Shown one piece after another: positions 62,824 to 64,000 of a DNA stretch of 64,000 nucleotides. A program made the position numbers and the translations under genes. The notes under the pieces are model-generated. The model had not been told where the DNA came from and did no database searches. It saw only the letters and a program-made list of their open reading frames with translations. Source of the DNA: Streptomyces sp. NBC_00271 (GTDB taxonomy: Bacteria; Actinomycetota; Actinomycetes; Streptomycetales; Streptomycetaceae); NCBI RefSeq assembly GCF_036178845.1, contig NZ_CP108070.1, positions 6,324,001 through 6,388,000 on the forward strand, given 5' to 3'. Every line of letters begins with the position of its first letter. Position 1 is the stretch's first letter.

Positions 62824-64000
62824 GTCGACGGTTCAAGAAGAGGCAGCCACCCGCCGAACGACCCCACAGACCGCACCGAAGCGACGCACACCCCCCTCCG
62901 CCCCCATACGCCCCTCCACCCCCACGCGCACGGCCGCCCTGCGCACCGTCACCCACGCCATGGGAGAAGGCGCCCGCCGTATCGACGCCGCGACCCCCGC
63001 GGAGCGGGACCGCGCGGTCGACGCCCTGCGTGCCTTCGCGATCCTCGGCGTGGTCCTGGGCCACTGGCTGGTGACGGCCTTGGTCGCGGACGGCGGCGCG
63101 CTGCACACGGCGAGCCCGTTGCAGCACATGCCGTGGCTGGCCCCCATCTCCTGGGTCTTCCAGACGCTCGCGGTGTTCTTCCTGGTCGGCGGCCATGTGG
63201 CGACGAAGAGCTACGCGTCGGCGCGGGCGCGCGGCACGACGTACGGACGGTGGCTGCGCGCCCGCCTCACGCGGCTCTTCAAACCCGTGGCCGCGGTGCT
63301 GACCCTCTGGACGGTGGCCACCGTCGGCCTGCTCGCGTCGGGCACGGGAGTCGGCACGGTCCACACCCTCGTCAAACTCGCCCTGTCCCCGCTGTGGTTC
63401 CTCCTGGTCTTCGCGGGACTGACGGCCGCCACGCCCCTGCTCACCCGGCTCAACCCGCTGTGGCCGCTGGCCGTCGTTCTCCATGTGGACCTGATGCGCT
63501 TCGGACTGGGCGGCCCGTCCTGGCTCGGCTGGGTGAACGTGGCGGCGGGCTGGATGGTCCCGTACACGCTGGGCGCGGCCTGGACGCGCGGCGAGTTGGA
63601 CCGACGGCGTGCGGGCTGGGTGCTGCTCCTGTGCGGCGCGGCGGCGACCGCGGCGCTGGTGACGTGGGCCGGCTACCCGGCGTCGATGGTCGGCGTCCCG
63701 GGCGCGGCGGTCTCGAACCTGAACCCGCCGACGCTGGCCGCGGTCACCTTCGGCGTGGCCCAGTGCGGCCTCGCTCTTCTGCTGCGCGAGCCGTTGCGCC
63801 GGTGGTTGCGGCGGCCCCTGGCGTGGGCTGTGGTGGCCCTGGTCAATCTGTCGGCGATGACGATATTCCTCTGGCACCAGACGTCCATGATGGCGGTCAC
63901 CGCCCTGGGCCTGCTGGTGGGAAGGCTGCCCGGTCTGCACATGGTTCCCGACGGTTTGGGCTGGGTGGCTGCCCGCCTCGCCTGGCTTCCGGTCTTCGCC
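62816..64000 (+). CDS. Acyltransferase 3 family membrane protein (partial)
   Basis: At least 395 residues; the window ends before the stop. The first 55 residues are Thr/Pro/Arg-rich. A multi-helix acyltransferase-3 domain follows: RDRAVDALRAFAILGVVLGHWLV with the His of the conserved R/H motif, AVFFLVGGHVATKSYASARARG, and LWFLLVFAGLTAATPLL. It should acylate a polysaccharide or antibiotic at the membrane. GTG 62816 overlaps the DUF1023 stop, so the two genes are coupled. Confidence 0.85.
   Translation, partial: MRESTVQEEAATRRTTPQTAPKRRTPPSAPIRPSTPTRTAALRTVTHAMGEGARRIDAATPAERDRAVDALRAFAILGVVLGHWLVTALVADGGALHTASPLQHMPWLAPISWVFQTLAVFFLVGGHVATKSYASARARGTTYGRWLRARLTRLFKPVAAVLTLWTVATVGLLASGTGVGTVHTLVKLALSPLWFLLVFAGLTAATPLLTRLNPLWPLAVVLHVDLMRFGLGGPSWLGWVNVAAGWMVPYTLGAAWTRGELDRRRAGWVLLLCGAAATAALVTWAGYPASMVGVPGAAVSNLNPPTLAAVTFGVAQCGLALLLREPLRRWLRRPLAWAVVALVNLSAMTIFLWHQTSMMAVTALGLLVGRLPGLHMVPDGLGWVAARLAWLPVFA

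Overview
The window is from a high-GC actinomycete, almost certainly a Streptomyces. The evidence is very GC-rich third positions, a dnaK-grpE-dnaJ-hspR operon with HspR (HAIR) operators, a WhiB-like protein, DUF397 and LuxR/XRE regulators, rare TTA leucine codons, many leaderless starts and the GC-rich intergenic repeats typical of that genus. It is a core chromosomal region with one clear accessory insertion. There is no integrase, transposase, replication origin or rRNA in it.

Layout. 0.2-5 kb: tRNA-Gly(CCC), a small zinc-ribbon protein, dcd, a phosphoribosyltransferase, a Yip1-like membrane protein, an FG-GAP remnant and an FG-GAP lipoprotein. 5-9.6 kb: a frameshifted tannase-like esterase and a membrane Fe-S oxidoreductase (EtfD-like). 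9.5-15 kb: a MraY/WecA-like membrane protein and the dnaK heat-shock operon. 15-17.2 kb: a decayed PA14/FN3 protein and a sugar-binding lipoprotein. 17.3-28.1 kb: a minus-strand siphophage-type tail module with lysis genes and, upstream, a regulatory trio (HTH, zinc ribbon, WhiB-like). It has no capsid, portal, terminase or integrase genes. A LexA-like box lies in the divergent promoter between WhiB and an XRE regulator. This is best read as an F-type (non-contractile) tailocin candidate and is the most interesting system in the window. 28.4-31.6 kb: XRE regulator, a TTA-containing gene, membrane proteins and a DUF397/ATPase pair that looks damaged. 31.6-35 kb: transglutaminase / alpha-E / circularly permuted ATP-grasp operon. 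35.3-39.1 kb: three related LuxR-type regulators beside a two-gene operon for a small secreted peptide and a Rieske-like protein whose two His ligands are replaced by Arg. 39.1-42.7 kb: degenerate repeat array, a PPOX-type protein and clpB with its own HAIR operator. 42.8-52.2 kb: YbjN, mannosyltransferase-like, aminotransferase, large secreted PA14/FN3 protein, Cys/Gly-rich membrane protein, DUF2617, spermidine-synthase-like and SRPBCC proteins. 52.3-57 kb: aldose epimerase, pyrE, fba, an MFS exporter, DUF3151. 57.2-61.6 kb: a kynurenine-pathway set (tryptophan dioxygenase, kynureninase, TetR, candidate kynurenine formamidase). 61.7-64 kb: DUF1023 hydrolase and an acyltransferase cut by the window edge.

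How they work together. HspR, made from the last gene of the dnaK operon, should repress both that operon (10685-10705) and clpB (39947-39967), so the insertion sits between two parts of one chaperone regulon. The tail module has a tail terminator-like protein, tube protein, two chaperones joined by a -1 frameshift, a short tape measure, distal tail and tail-tip proteins, a fibre, an amidase and two holin-like proteins. That is enough for a released killing particle but not for a phage. Tryptophan dioxygenase, formamidase and kynureninase together would turn tryptophan into anthranilate. Several reading frames between 3 and 32 kb carry single-base indels, which may be decay or sequencing error and are flagged separately.
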